NCBI RefSeq assembly: GCF_003173615.1
Contig: NZ_QGNA01000007.1
Span: forward strand, 124,001 to 188,000
DNA from: Falsiroseomonas bella
GTDB lineage: Bacteria > Pseudomonadota > Alphaproteobacteria > Acetobacterales > Acetobacteraceae
Direction of reading: 5' to 3'
DNA length: 64,000 nucleotides
Positions 1 through 8,436 of the stretch are shown here, one piece after another (within the stretch, counting starts at the first letter, position 1; each line of letters begins with the position of its first letter). A program made the position numbers and the translations under genes. The notes under the pieces are model-generated. The model had not been told where the DNA came from, ran no database searches, and worked only from the letters and a program-made list of their open reading frames with translations.

Positions 1-1
1 A

Positions 2-223
2 GGCAACATGATGCGCGCCCATCGCCAAGCAATGTCGCAGCCGCGCAGCCTCGACGAGCGCGTCGCGATCTACGAGTCCGCCCTGTCGGCACGACTGGAC
101 GCGATGCGCGCGCTGCGCTCCGCGCTCGGCGCGCTCACCGCCGTGCTGGACGAGGGACAGCGGCGCACGCTGGACGACGCCGCCGACGGCTTCGGGCCGG
201 GCATGCGCTCCGGCATGCGCTGA
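2..223 (+). CDS. C-terminal end of a Spy/CpxP-like (LTxxQ family) periplasmic protein, 5' truncated
   Basis: The frame is open to the left edge of the window, so only the last 73 or so residues are seen. They form a charged amphipathic helix with the pattern ALSARLDAMRALRSALGAL followed by LTAVLDEGQRRTLD, which resembles the LTxxQ motif of Spy/CpxP periplasmic chaperones and metal-stress sensors. The end is Gly/Met-rich (GFGPGMRSGMR), as in metal-associated members. The convergent neighbour is a copper sensor, which fits a role in metal or envelope stress. The family call rests on a fragment, so it is moderate. Confidence 0.5.
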   Translation, partial: GNMMRAHRQAMSQPRSLDERVAIYESALSARLDAMRALRSALGALTAVLDEGQRRTLDDAADGFGPGMRSGMR

Positions 224-244
224 ACGGGCCGCGGCGACGGCTGC

Positions 245-712
245 CTACACCCCGATGCGCGCGTAGGTGGCCGAGGCCGCGCTCGCCGGGCGCCGCGCGG
301 ACCGGCTGGTCGGGGCAGGCTGCGCGCTGCCCGCCAGCCCGTCGATGATGGGGCAGTCCGGCCTGTCGTCGCCGTGGCAATGCGCGGCGAGGTGCCGCAG
401 CGCGTCGCGCATCTGCTGGAGCACCGCGATCTTCTCGTCGAGATCGGCGACGTGCGCCTCGGCATGGAGCTTTACCTCGGCACTCGCGCGCGTGCGGTCG
501 CGCCAGAGCCCGAGCAGCGCCTCGATCCTGTCGAGCGGGAAGCCGAGGTCGCGCGCGTTGCGGATGAACCGCAGCGCGGTCACATCCTCGGCACGGTACA
601 CCCGGTAGCCGCTCTCGGTGCGCTGCGCGCGCGGCAACAGGCCGATGCTCTCGTAATAGCGCAGCATCTTCACCGAAACGCCCGAGGCCTTGGAGGCTTC
701 GCCGATGTTCAT
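245..712 (-). CDS. cueR: Cu(I)-responsive MerR-family regulator (CueR/HmrR type)
   Basis: This 155-residue protein has the MerR winged helix at its start (MNIGEASKASGVSVKMLRYY), then a long dimerisation helix (about 75-110) and the metal loop CHGDDRPDCPII. Its two cysteines fall at residues 112 and 120, the same spacing as the Cu(I) ligands of CueR. An upstream in-frame ATG at 754 would sit inside the promoter palindrome, so I chose the ATG at 712, where MerR homology begins. CueR-type proteins sense cytoplasmic copper and untwist promoters with over-long spacers. The multicopper oxidase at 4072-5532 is a possible functional partner, although it is not adjacent. Confidence 0.9.
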   Translation of the reverse strand: MNIGEASKASGVSVKMLRYYESIGLLPRAQRTESGYRVYRAEDVTALRFIRNARDLGFPLDRIEALLGLWRDRTRASAEVKLHAEAHVADLDEKIAVLQQMRDALRHLAAHCHGDDRPDCPIIDGLAGSAQPAPTSRSARRPASAASATYARIGV

Positions 713-737
713 AGCCGGTCTCCCGTCTTCAGCGGCA

Positions 738-768
738 TGGATGCTCCCTCCCAAGGTGGGAGGGTCAA
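738..768 (-). promoter_or_regulatory. CueR-type promoter/operator upstream of the MerR regulator
   Basis: On the minus strand a -35 element TTGACC (768-763) is followed by a 19-base spacer holding the dyad CCTCCCACCTTGGGAGG, then a weak -10 (CATCCA, 743-738). An over-long 19-base spacer centred on an inverted repeat is the signature of MerR-family activated promoters. It lies just upstream of the chosen start, so it probably autoregulates the gene. Confidence 0.75.
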
Positions 769-830
769 GCGTACAGATGCGGAGTCACGATCTTGTGTGC
801 AGCGCCCCGACGCTGAGGGAGACCGGCGCC

Positions 831-1736
831 TTAATCCGGGCCGGGCGGCAGCGCCGCGATCCCAGCGCGCAAGGCCGCGACGAACTCATCCACAAGCACC
901 GAGCGCGCCGGCCGCGGCGGCAGCAGCAGGAGCGCCCGGAACTCGATGGCCGGGCGGAAGGGGCGCGCCACCAAGCCACGCTCGGCGAAGCCCCCCGCCG
1001 CATAGGCCACCCAGTTCGCAAGCCCGACGCCGAGCCCCTGCATGGCCAGCTCGCAGACCGTCGCCGAGAAGGGCGTCTCCGCCACCATGACCGGCTTCGC
1101 CCCTGCGCGCGCCAGCAACGCGGCAAGCCGCTGCCGCGCGCGGTCCTCGGGCGCGAGGGCGACCATCGCCACGCCGTCGAGGTCGCCCGGTCCCACCGTT
1201 CCTGCGCTGGCCATCCTGTGCCCGGGCGGCACCACCAGCACGCCCGGGGAGCGGAGAAGGAACTGCGCGGTCACGTTCGACCGGTCCACCTCGTCGGCCG
1301 AGACGCCGAGATCGAAGGTGCCGCCCGCGACGCCGTCCCGCACCGCGGCGGAACTCGTGACCTCGAGGCTGACGGACACGCCGGGCCGGCTGTCGAGGAA
1401 GCGCCGCATCGCCTGCGGGATCAGGTGCAGGCCGAGCGCGGCGGAGCTGCCCACGCGGATCAGGCCCGTCCCCACCTCCCGCAGCCGCGCCGCCGCCTGG
1501 CGCACGCGGTCCAGCCCGGCCTTCGCGGCCAGCACCTCCCGGTAGAGCGCCTCCGCCTCCGGCGTCGGGGCGATGCGCTTCCCGGTCCGCTCGAACAGCC
1601 GGAGCCGCGTCGTGTCCTCGAGCCGCAGGAGCGCGCGGCTGACGGCGGGCTGCGACACGCCGAGCAGCGCCGCGGCGCGCGTCGCCGAGCCGGTCTTCAT
1701 CACCGCCGCGAAGGTGTCGAGCAGGGCGAGGTTCAC
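831..1736 (-). CDS. LysR-family transcriptional regulator
   Basis: This 301-residue protein has a typical N-terminal LysR helix-turn-helix (about residues 1-60, with SATRAAALLGVSQPAVSRAL) and a periplasmic-binding-protein-like effector domain (about 90-295). It is divergent from the cystathionine beta-lyase-like gene at 1819 with an 82-base intergenic region that holds a dyad. By LysR convention it probably regulates that gene and the binding protein coupled to it, and itself. The ligand cannot be told from sequence. Confidence 0.9.
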   Translation of the reverse strand: MNLALLDTFAAVMKTGSATRAAALLGVSQPAVSRALLRLEDTTRLRLFERTGKRIAPTPEAEALYREVLAAKAGLDRVRQAAARLREVGTGLIRVGSSAALGLHLIPQAMRRFLDSRPGVSVSLEVTSSAAVRDGVAGGTFDLGVSADEVDRSNVTAQFLLRSPGVLVVPPGHRMASAGTVGPGDLDGVAMVALAPEDRARQRLAALLARAGAKPVMVAETPFSATVCELAMQGLGVGLANWVAYAAGGFAERGLVARPFRPAIEFRALLLLPPRPARSVLVDEFVAALRAGIAALPPGPD

Positions 1737-1754
1737 GCGCCTTTATAACCAAAG

Positions 1755-1779
1755 CGCATGATCACTGCATCATTGCGCA
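1755..1779. promoter_or_regulatory. Candidate LysR operator in the divergent intergenic region
   Basis: The dyad ATGAT-cactgc-ATCAT sits inside longer, slightly imperfect arms (GCGCATGAT against ATCATTGCGC) between the divergent LysR and metC-like genes. A second perfect palindrome, GGCATATGCC, lies at 1786-1795. Their position and symmetry fit LysR binding, but no footprint can be inferred from sequence. Confidence 0.5.
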
Positions 1780-1818
1780 GGTGCTGGCATATGCCTGCCC
1801 GCCCCTAAGCTGCCGGGC

Positions 1819-3018
1819 ATGGACGAGCTTCCGCTTCCCGCATCGGCGCATCCGCAGGCGTTCCGCAGCCTCGCACCTGCCGTCCACCGCGGCTCGACCG
1901 TGGTCTTCGGCAGCATGGCCGAATACGGCAGCCGCCGGGAGCGCTTCTACGACGGCTATTCCTACGGCCTCTACGGCACGCCGACGTCGCGCGAGCTGGA
2001 GCGTCGTATCGCCGCGCTGGAAGGCGCCACGCGGAGCTTCGTCGTCCCGTCCGGCATGGCGGCGATCACCCTCGTCACCCTGGCCTGCGCCGGCGCGGGC
2101 GGGCGCGTGCTGTTTCCCGACAGCGCCTATGATCCCGTCCGCACCCTGGCGACGACGCTCCTCGCCCCCTGCGGCGTGGAGGTCGCCTTCTATGATCCGC
2201 TGATCGGGCGCGACATCGCCTGCCTGCTCACGCCCGCCACGCGCCTGGTCTGGGTGGAGTCGCCCGGCTCCGTCACGATGGAGGTGCAGGACGTGCCGGC
2301 GATCGCCGAGGCCGCGCGCCTCCGCGGCGTGCGGGTCGCGGCCGATGCCACCTGGGCGACGCCGCTGCGCTTCCGTGCCCTCGCGCATGGCGCGGATTTC
2401 GCCGTCAACGCCGTCTCGAAATACCTCAACGGCCATTCCGACGTGCTGATGGGCGCGGTGTCGGTGCGCGAGGAGGCGCTCTACCGGCGGCTGCGCGACA
2501 TGGCGCGCGCGCTCGGCCACGGCGTCTCGCCCGAGGACTGCGCCCTGGTGATGCGTGGGCTCGAAACGCTCGGGCTTCGCCTGGACCGGTCCGAGGCGAC
2601 CGGGCTTCGCCTCGCGCGCTGGCTCGCCGCCCGGCCCGAGGTGGATGCGGTGCTCCACCCCGCGCTGCCGTCCTGCCCGGGGCACGCGATCTGGCGGCGC
2701 GACTTCACCGGCGCCTCCGGCGTCTTCTCCGTCGTGCTCGCGGCCTGGACGCGGCCGCGCCTGCCCGCCGTCGTCGAGGCGCTGCGCCACTTCGCCATCG
2801 GCGCCTCCTGGGGCGCGACGCGCAGCCTGGTCGCGCCGATCGACCCCGCCCCCGCCCGCACGGCGGTGCCCTGGACCGCAGGCGGGCCGATCCTGCGCTT
2901 CAGCGCCGGCGTGGAGGACGCCGCGGCGCTGGAGGCCGACCTCGCGCAGGCCTTCGCCCTGTTCGGCCCGCCGCCCCGAGACCCCATCAACGTCGTTCGA
3001 GTGGAGAGCACGAGATGA
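1819..3018 (+). CDS. Cys/Met-metabolism PLP enzyme, cystathionine beta-lyase-like
   Basis: This 399-residue fold-type I PLP enzyme of the Cys/Met-metabolism family has the PLP lysine in NAVSKYLNGHSDV (K201), the aspartate in VAADATWATP (D176), and the YGTPTSRELERRIAALEG substrate-entry region near the N terminus. Family members cleave cystathionine (MetC) or perform related beta/gamma-eliminations. The family does not fix the substrate, and the downstream neighbour is a carboxylate-binding protein rather than a methionine gene. It is divergent from the LysR gene, and its stop overlaps the next start (ATGA), so the two are likely co-translated. Confidence 0.85.
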   Translation: MDELPLPASAHPQAFRSLAPAVHRGSTVVFGSMAEYGSRRERFYDGYSYGLYGTPTSRELERRIAALEGATRSFVVPSGMAAITLVTLACAGAGGRVLFPDSAYDPVRTLATTLLAPCGVEVAFYDPLIGRDIACLLTPATRLVWVESPGSVTMEVQDVPAIAEAARLRGVRVAADATWATPLRFRALAHGADFAVNAVSKYLNGHSDVLMGAVSVREEALYRRLRDMARALGHGVSPEDCALVMRGLETLGLRLDRSEATGLRLARWLAARPEVDAVLHPALPSCPGHAIWRRDFTGASGVFSVVLAAWTRPRLPAVVEALRHFAIGASWGATRSLVAPIDPAPARTAVPWTAGGPILRFSAGVEDAAALEADLAQAFALFGPPPRDPINVVRVESTR

Positions 3019-4004
3019 CCACCCGCCTGCCGCGCCGCCACCTGCTGCTCGGCGCCGCCACCCTACCCTTCGTGACCCGCGCCGCCTCGGCACAGGCGGC
3101 GTGGGCGCCCGCGCGGCCGCTGCGCCTTATCGTCCCCTTCGCGCCGGGCGGCTCCACCGACGTCGCGGCGCGCATCCTCGGCGAGCGGATGGGCGAGACG
3201 CTCGGCCACCCTGTCGTGGTCGAGAACCGCGCCGGCGCGGGCGGTGCGATCGGCACCGAGGCCGCGGCGCGCTCCGCGCCCGACGGGCACACGCTGCTGC
3301 TCGGCACCAACGGCGTGATGACCATCGCGCCCAATCTCGGCCTCATGCGGAGCGTGGACATCCGCCGCGACCTCGCGCCGGTCTCGATGGCGTTCAAGAC
3401 GGACATCCTCGTGGTCGTGCCGGCCACGTCGCCCGCGCGCACGCTCGCCGACTTCATCGCCATGGCGCGGGCGCGGCCGGGGCAGGTCGCCTTCGGCTCC
3501 TCCGGCGTCGGGACCGCGACGCACATCTTCACCGAGGTGCTGGCCGCCGCCGCCGGGATCGAGCTGTCCCACGTCCCCTATCGCGGCAGCGGGCAGGCGA
3601 TGAACGACCTGATGGCCGGCACCATCCAGCTCATGCTCGACCAGCCAGCCTCCTCGATCGGCGGCATCCGCGACGGACGGCTGCGGGCGCTCGCCACCAC
3701 CAGCGCCACGCGCAACCCGCTGCTGCCGGATGTGCCGACCGTCGCGGAGGCAGGGCTGCGCGGCGCCGAGAGCTCGTCCTGGGGCGCTATCATGCTGCCG
3801 GCCGGCACGCCGGAGCCGGCGGTGGCGCGGCTGAACGCCGCGGTCCGCGATGCCGTGGCCCAGCCCTCCGTGCTGCAGCGCCTCGCGGCCGCCGGCCTGG
3901 ACGGCACGGCGTCGAGCCCGGCGGAGCTCGCCGAGTTCATCCGCGCCGAAACCGACCGGTGGGGCCGCGTGGTGCGCGAGCGGAACATCCGCGTCGAGGG
4001 CTGA
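3015..4004 (+). CDS. Tripartite tricarboxylate transporter substrate-binding protein (TctC/Bug family)
   Basis: This 329-residue protein has a twin-arginine-like leader (LPRRHLLLGAATLPF, cleavage near ASAQA at about 27) followed by the Bug signatures RLIVPFAPGGSTDVAARI and VENRAGAGGAIGTEAAARS. Bug proteins bind carboxylates or other small organic ligands in the periplasm. The membrane subunits TctA and TctB are not next to it, so it is an orphan binding protein, as is common in this family. Its start overlaps the stop of the PLP enzyme by four bases, suggesting that the ligand is linked to that enzyme. Confidence 0.9.
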   Translation: MTTRLPRRHLLLGAATLPFVTRAASAQAAWAPARPLRLIVPFAPGGSTDVAARILGERMGETLGHPVVVENRAGAGGAIGTEAAARSAPDGHTLLLGTNGVMTIAPNLGLMRSVDIRRDLAPVSMAFKTDILVVVPATSPARTLADFIAMARARPGQVAFGSSGVGTATHIFTEVLAAAAGIELSHVPYRGSGQAMNDLMAGTIQLMLDQPASSIGGIRDGRLRALATTSATRNPLLPDVPTVAEAGLRGAESSSWGAIMLPAGTPEPAVARLNAAVRDAVAQPSVLQRLAAAGLDGTASSPAELAEFIRAETDRWGRVVRERNIRVEG

Positions 4005-4071
4005 GCAACCCGCGCGGCGGGCGCGGGGCGGCTTGGCCGAGCCGGGGGTGGCCTCCTATCGTTCGGCCACC

Positions 4072-5532
4072 ATGCCGGTCGCTCCAAGCCTTTCTCCGCC
4101 CGCCGCAACAGGCCCGCGCCGCCGTGCCGTGCTGCGGTCGGGCCTGGCGCTCGGCCTCGCGGCCGGGGCGCCCCTCCATGCACGCGCGGCGCAGCCCGCC
4201 TTGCGCGTGCTGCGCGCCGTCCCGGCGCAGGTGCCGCTGCTCGGCGGCGCCTATCCCGAGACCGCCGTCTGGGGCTTCGACGGCCAGGTGCCGGGGCCGG
4301 AGCTGCGCGTGCGGCAGGGCGACATGCTGCGCGTCGAGCTGCGCAACGGGCTGCCCGAGCCGACCACGATCCACTGGCACGGGCTGCGCGTGCCGCACGC
4401 GATGGACGGCGTGCCGCACCTCACCCAGCCACCCATCGCCCCGGGCGCGTCCTTCACCTACGCATTCCGCTGCGAGGATGCCGGGACCTTCTGGTATCAC
4501 CCGCACGCCAACAGCCCAGAGCAGCTCGGCCGCGGCCTGTCTGGCGCGCTGATCGTCGAGGAGGCGGAGGACGCCGCACCGCCGGTGGACCGCGACGTGA
4601 CCTGGCTGCTCTCCGACTTCCGCGTCGGGCCGGATGCGGCGATCCGCGCGGATTTCGGCGAGGTCCGCGACATCGCCCATGCCGGGCGGCTCGGCAACGC
4701 GGTGACGATCAACGGGCGCGTGCCGCAGGGCGGCTTCGCGGTGTGGGCGGGCGAGCGCATCCGGCTGCGGCTGATCAACGCCGCCAATGCGCGGATCTTC
4801 GCCCTTGCCTTCGAGGACCATGCGCCGCTGGTCATCGCGCTGGATGGCCACCCCGTCGCGCCGCATGCGCCGGAGGGCGGGCGCGTCCTGCTCGGGCCAG
4901 GGATGCGCGCGGACCTGATCCTCGACATGACCGGCGCGCCCGGCGAGCGTTTCGCGATCAACGACAGCTTCTTCCCGCGCGGCGGCTACCGGCTGACCGA
5001 GCTGGCCTATGCCGAGGCCCCGCCGCTGCGCGCCACGCCGCAGCCGGCGCCTGCGATGCTGCCGCCGAACCCGCTGGCCGAGCCGGTTCTCGACGCGCAG
5101 GCGCTGCGCGTCGAGATCGCTTTCGGCGGCGGGATGATGGGCGGTCTGGCGGAGGCGACGCTCGACGGCGAGCGGCTGGGCATGAGGGAGCTGCTGCGCC
5201 GCGGGATGGCCTGGGCGGTGAACGGCGTGGTGATGGCGGGCCACGCCCATAAGCCGCTCTTCACCCTCGCGCGAGGGCAGAGCTGCATCGTGACGCTGCG
5301 CAACGCCACCGCGTGGTGGCACCCGATCCACCTGCACGGCCACGCCTTCCGCGTGCTGGCGCGGAACGGCGCGCCCACGGCGCACCGCGAATGGCGGGAC
5401 ACCCTCCTGATGGCGCCGCGCGAGGAGGTCCGGATCGCCTTCGTCGGCGACAACCCCGGCGACTGGATGCTGCACTGCCACGTGCTGGAGCATCACGTCG
5501 GCGGAATGGGTGGAGTGTTCCGGGTGGCATAG
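4072..5532 (+). CDS. Multicopper oxidase, Tat-exported
   Basis: This 486-residue three-cupredoxin-type oxidase starts with a twin-arginine leader (GPRRRAVLRSGLALGLA, cleavage near residue 40). All copper motifs are visible: HWHGLR (101-106), FWYHPHANS (140-148), HPIHLHGHAF near the C terminus, and the blue-copper motif HCHVLEHHVGGM. Met-rich patches (GGGMMGG) resemble the copper-handling oxidases CueO and CopA. It would oxidise Cu(I) or phenolics in the periplasm. The open frame extends further left, but the leader fixes the ATG at 4072. The first gene of this window region is a copper sensor, which supports a copper-tolerance role. Confidence 0.88.
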   Translation: MPVAPSLSPPAATGPRRRAVLRSGLALGLAAGAPLHARAAQPALRVLRAVPAQVPLLGGAYPETAVWGFDGQVPGPELRVRQGDMLRVELRNGLPEPTTIHWHGLRVPHAMDGVPHLTQPPIAPGASFTYAFRCEDAGTFWYHPHANSPEQLGRGLSGALIVEEAEDAAPPVDRDVTWLLSDFRVGPDAAIRADFGEVRDIAHAGRLGNAVTINGRVPQGGFAVWAGERIRLRLINAANARIFALAFEDHAPLVIALDGHPVAPHAPEGGRVLLGPGMRADLILDMTGAPGERFAINDSFFPRGGYRLTELAYAEAPPLRATPQPAPAMLPPNPLAEPVLDAQALRVEIAFGGGMMGGLAEATLDGERLGMRELLRRGMAWAVNGVVMAGHAHKPLFTLARGQSCIVTLRNATAWWHPIHLHGHAFRVLARNGAPTAHREWRDTLLMAPREEVRIAFVGDNPGDWMLHCHVLEHHVGGMGGVFRVA

Positions 5533-5541
5533 CGGCAGGCG

Positions 5542-5859
5542 TCAGTAGGGGGGCGCTCGCGTCGGCTTGCTCCCCAGCGCCTCGTGCGTCCGGCCTGCGA
5601 TTTGGTCGAGCGTGGCGTTGCCGTCGGCGAAGCCGAGTAGGCGGCGCTTGTTGTCGTCGGGTGCGAGCCGCTGCGTGCGCCCCGCTGCCTCCCCCCGCTG
5701 CTTTCGACCAGCGGCGAGCAGGCGGGTCCGCCGTCTCCACTGAGCGGCGGGGGTCTTGTCGATGTGGGGGCGGCTCGGGCCTACCGCTGTCTCATGCTGC
5801 CATCGCGGAGCCGCGACGGGGATCCGCATGCCGCCGCTCACGATGGCCTTCACGAGCAA
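5542..5859 (-). CDS. Uncharacterised 105-residue open frame, doubtful
   Basis: The stretch between the oxidase and the DUF3489 gene holds only this basic, Arg/Pro/Ala-rich frame with a TTG start. I do not recognise it. Its C-terminal half (NKRRLLGFADGNATLDQIAGRTHEALG) looks more protein-like than the N-terminal half. It begins immediately after a terminator-like hairpin, so it may be a gene remnant at the left edge of the mobile element. A GTG at codon 4 is an alternative start. Confidence 0.25.
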   Translation of the reverse strand: MLVKAIVSGGMRIPVAAPRWQHETAVGPSRPHIDKTPAAQWRRRTRLLAAGRKQRGEAAGRTQRLAPDDNKRRLLGFADGNATLDQIAGRTHEALGSKPTRAPPY

Positions 5860-5860
5860 G

Positions 5861-5886
5861 GGCCCGCCACCCTTCGGCGGCGGGCC
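5861..5886 (-). terminator. Terminator-like hairpin after the DUF3489 gene
   Basis: GGCCCGCC (5861-5868) pairs with GGCGGGCC (5879-5886) across a ten-base loop, 22 bases past the stop of the leftward DUF3489 gene. There is only a short T-containing tail (CCCTTGCTC on the minus strand), so termination is plausible but may be weak or Rho-assisted. Confidence 0.45.
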
Positions 5887-5908
5887 TTCGACGCGTCCGG
5901 CGCGGCTG

Positions 5909-6757
5909 TCAGGCCGGCAGGTGGTAGACCGTGTAGGATCCGCGGGCGCCCTCCTTGTTGGGGCCGACCTGGCGGACCCGCTCCAGCACCTGCACCTCGA
6001 TCCCCTGGCGCTTCTTCAGCCCGGCGAAAAACCCGCGGACCGTGTGGTGCTGCCAGCCGGTCGCATCGCAGATCTGCACAATGGTGGCGCCCTCCTCGCG
6101 GCGCAGCATCGACAGCACTGTCTCCTGCTTCGTTCCCTCGCGCGGCTTGCGCGGGGCGCCGGGGTCGCGCGCGCCGCGGGGCGGCTTGCCGGCGAGGGCG
6201 GTCCGGAGAGCCGCCATCGGCCCGTCGAGGGCGGTGACGATGTCGGTCTCGCGGTTGGCCTCGTCGTCCCAGGCGGCCAGCACCGCCGTGGCGGCGTCGC
6301 GCAGGTTGGCGCGCGGGGCGGGCGTGGGCGCGCCCTGGGCGGGTTCGGCGTCTTCCGCGGGGGCATCCCCCTCCGTCGCGTCCTCCCCGCCCGTCGGCGC
6401 CGTGTCGGCCACCGGCGCGACGGCCTCCGCGGCAGCGCGGCGCTCGGCGTTGCGGCGGGCGATGGCCTCGGCGCTCTGCTCGTCCTCCTGGCGCGCGTCG
6501 CCCGCGTTCGGGTCGATGCCGATGGCGCGCAGACCGTCGTCGGTGATCTTGAGCAGCATCTCGTCGCCGTCCACCGTCCACTTCGCGATGGCGTCGTAGG
6601 CGGGGCGGTGCACGCCGATCACCAGGTCGTTCTTGAGCAGGGCCTGCGCCACCTTCTGGCGCGCGCCGGCAGGCAGGCGCTCCGGCGGGTAGGCGAGGTG
6701 CTCGGGGTGCTCGGCGGCGGCGGTGAGGATGGCGCGCTGCGTGTCCGAAAGCTTCAT
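5909..6757 (-). CDS. DUF3489 domain protein
   Basis: This 282-residue protein has an N-terminal segment (MKLSDTQRAILTAAAEHPEH and following, residues 1-75) that looks like a winged helix, an acidic Ala/Pro-rich linker (80-150), and a C-terminal DUF3489 domain (about 205-282: KQETVLSMLRREEGATI, ICDATGWQHHTVRGFFAG, GSYTVYHLPA). DUF3489 resembles a small DNA-binding helix-turn-helix domain and is typically found near DUF2924 and serine-recombinase genes, as here about 9 kb away. Its job is unknown; DNA binding in the mobile element is an inference. A GGAG ribosome site precedes the ATG. Confidence 0.8.
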   Translation of the reverse strand: MKLSDTQRAILTAAAEHPEHLAYPPERLPAGARQKVAQALLKNDLVIGVHRPAYDAIAKWTVDGDEMLLKITDDGLRAIGIDPNAGDARQEDEQSAEAIARRNAERRAAAEAVAPVADTAPTGGEDATEGDAPAEDAEPAQGAPTPAPRANLRDAATAVLAAWDDEANRETDIVTALDGPMAALRTALAGKPPRGARDPGAPRKPREGTKQETVLSMLRREEGATIVQICDATGWQHHTVRGFFAGLKKRQGIEVQVLERVRQVGPNKEGARGSYTVYHLPA

Positions 6758-6855
6758 CGTCGGGGTCTCCGGTTCCGGGAGCCGACCCTCGGCCCCCTAC
6801 TGCCGGGAGCCCCGCCGGGCGGAACCCGGTCGGGGCGGTGCGGGAGCGACCCGCG

Positions 6856-7080
6856 TCAGGGGGCGTATTCGCCGCGTCGGAAGTGCTGGTCCGCGATCTC
6901 CTTCAGCTTCGCGGTGGCGTCCGCGAGCCAGGCCGTCTCGCCCCAGAGCACCGCCTCCGGGTCCGCCCCGAAGTGGTCGTCGCTGGCCTGCTGCAACTCC
7001 GCCAGCAGGGCGTCGAACTCCGCCTTCTTCGCGAGGAAGGCGTCGAGGCTCCGCTGCTGGTTGGCTTCGCGCTTCGTCAT
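6856..7080 (-). CDS. Small coiled hypothetical protein of the mobile element
   Basis: A 74-residue protein (MTKREANQQRSLDAFLAKKAEFDALLAEL and onward), probably mostly helical, with an acidic middle and an aromatic end (HFRRGEYAP). The longer frame runs to 7185, but GGAGACAACG just before the ATG at 7080 and the loss of protein-like composition upstream favour the shorter start. Many prophages in this group carry such a small protein near DUF3489. No function is recognised. Confidence 0.55.
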   Translation of the reverse strand: MTKREANQQRSLDAFLAKKAEFDALLAELQQASDDHFGADPEAVLWGETAWLADATAKLKEIADQHFRRGEYAP

Positions 7081-7443
7081 CGTTGTCTCCGTCATCCGCA
7101 TCGCGTGACGGACCATTCGCGCTGTGCCGCGCCCGAGCCAAGCGGGATCGTCACAACGCGGATTGCGTTCTTCGATATAGCCCAATCACATCATGATCTC
7201 TGCCGGGCAGGGACTTCCCGCCGATCGGCAAACGAAAGTTGCTGGCGATATTCCCAGTGGTGGGAAGTTCGCTGCCATCAGCACAGCATGCCGACAGGCA
7301 GGTGACGGCGATGCGGCCGCCGCGCCAGGCTTCCGCCCCGCGCGGAATTCGTCTCCGCGGCGTCAGCATTGGGATGCTCGGCGATGACGGGGCAGGTCGC
7401 CGACGGCGTGATGCGCCCGGAGCCGACGACTGGCTCGCCATCT
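7081..7443. other. Gap without a convincing gene
   Basis: Only low-quality overlapping frames are present. A 96-codon minus frame at 7151-7441 begins two bases after the Nu1-like gene's stop but lacks a ribosome site and is Arg/Ser/Pro-biased. A slightly AT-richer patch at 7160-7260 could hold a promoter for the small gene to the left. I see no stable hairpin or repeat. Confidence 0.4.
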
Positions 7444-7935
7444 TCAGAGAGCCACCGCCTGCCCCTCGAAGCGGTCGGCCATGTCGGTCAAGAGCACCGC
7501 GACATGCTCCTGCAGCAGCGTCTGCACGAGGTGCGGCTCGGCGCCGATCTGGGCGGCGATCTGGCCGGACACCCGCGCCGGCCAGTTCAGCACCGCATCG
7601 CGCATGGCGCCCGCGATCTCGTCGATGCGGGCGTCCGCGGCCGCGATGTCCATCAGCCGCCCCTTGTTCCGATCGAGCGCGAGGCGCTGCGCTTCGACCC
7701 GTAGCGCCAACCGCGCGATGGTCAGCCGCCCGAGCGCGGTCGCCTCCATCGGGGGCGCCAGCGGCGAGCGACCCGGCCGTGCCGTCTCGGCCATGTCGTG
7801 GCGCACCCGGTCGATGTCCCAGTTGCCGTCCGGCTCGCGACTGATGCGCCCGACCCGCTCGGCCTTTTGGATGGCGGTGTGCGAGACGCCGAGGCGGCGT
7901 GCGACCTCGCGGGCGGAGGTGGTGCGCTCCGGCAT
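7444..7935 (-). CDS. Nu1/terminase-small-like DNA-binding protein
   Basis: This 163-residue protein opens with a winged helix-turn-helix (TTSAREVARRLGVSHTAIQKAERVGRI) followed by GNWDIDRVRHDMAETARP, the arrangement seen in Nu1-type phage terminase small subunits and related DNA-packaging proteins. A long basic helix (LTIARLALRVEAQRLALDRNKGRLMD) and a helical C-terminal half (DARIDEIAGAMRDAVLNWPARVSG) follow. The frame is open to 8076, but GGAGAGG just before 7935 and the domain start favour this ATG. No large terminase adjoins it, so it may be a remnant or an element-specific regulator. Confidence 0.6.
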   Translation of the reverse strand: MPERTTSAREVARRLGVSHTAIQKAERVGRISREPDGNWDIDRVRHDMAETARPGRSPLAPPMEATALGRLTIARLALRVEAQRLALDRNKGRLMDIAAADARIDEIAGAMRDAVLNWPARVSGQIAAQIGAEPHLVQTLLQEHVAVLLTDMADRFEGQAVAL

Positions 7936-8354
7936 GATCCTCTCCATCGCGGCAGGGGCGCTGGCAATCGGGGCGGGCGCGATGCCAGCCCGGGGCGGCA
8001 ACTGGCCGGGGCTGGCAACGACACGCTCAGAACGAGAATGCAATGTATGCAATCGGTTGCGAGTCGTTCTTAACAAACTGGCATCCGCCTGGAACCCTGA
8101 AAAACTCTCCTGGCGCTAGCGAGGTCGCGCGCTTCCGCCCCCCGCATACAGCGGTGCCAGGAAGGACCCTGCGGCTGGCGAGCCACGATCTCGATCGGGC
8201 GACGCTGTGGCTCATTCGCCACCGCCACGTCGAGCTCCATCAGCGCGGCGCAGCTTCTCGATAGACTGGGTGCTTCGCGCGCCGCTACGGGGGCAATTGT
8301 AACCTCGCCATGGTGCGTGCACGTGGGCGCCGACCAGAAGGTAAGCCCAGAACG
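7936..8354. other. Intergenic region left of the first palindromic element
   Basis: No supported gene. Frames crossing it have poor composition. It contains an AT-richer patch around 8030-8110, which could carry the promoter for the leftward Nu1-like gene. The 62-bp palindromic element follows directly. Confidence 0.4.
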
Positions 8355-8416
8355 GGAGGAGTGTGAGGATCTGCTATTAGAAGGAGATTCATAATAGCAA
8401 AACCTCACACTCCTCC
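8355..8416. repeat. 62-bp palindromic element, copy 1 (intergenic)
   Basis: Outer arms GGAGGAGTGTGAGG (8355-8368) and CCTCACACTCCTCC (8403-8416) pair perfectly over 14 bases. Inner arms GCTATTA (8373-8379) and TAATAGC (8392-8398) form a second stem after a four-base internal loop. The apical loop is 12 bases. Copy 2 at 10431-10492 has exactly the same length and an identical left 25 bases. It lies 20 bases past the stop of the DUF6456-like gene, so here it could also act as a terminator. Confidence 0.85.
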
Positions 8417-8436
8417 GCGTCTAGCGGCCGGGCGGG

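Noticed and set aside
8070-8408. Minus-strand frame through the first palindrome (CYYESPSNSRSSHSS)
   Set aside because: Composition beyond the palindrome is not protein-like and there is no ribosome site; the peptide similarity to the helicase tail is explained by the shared repeat.
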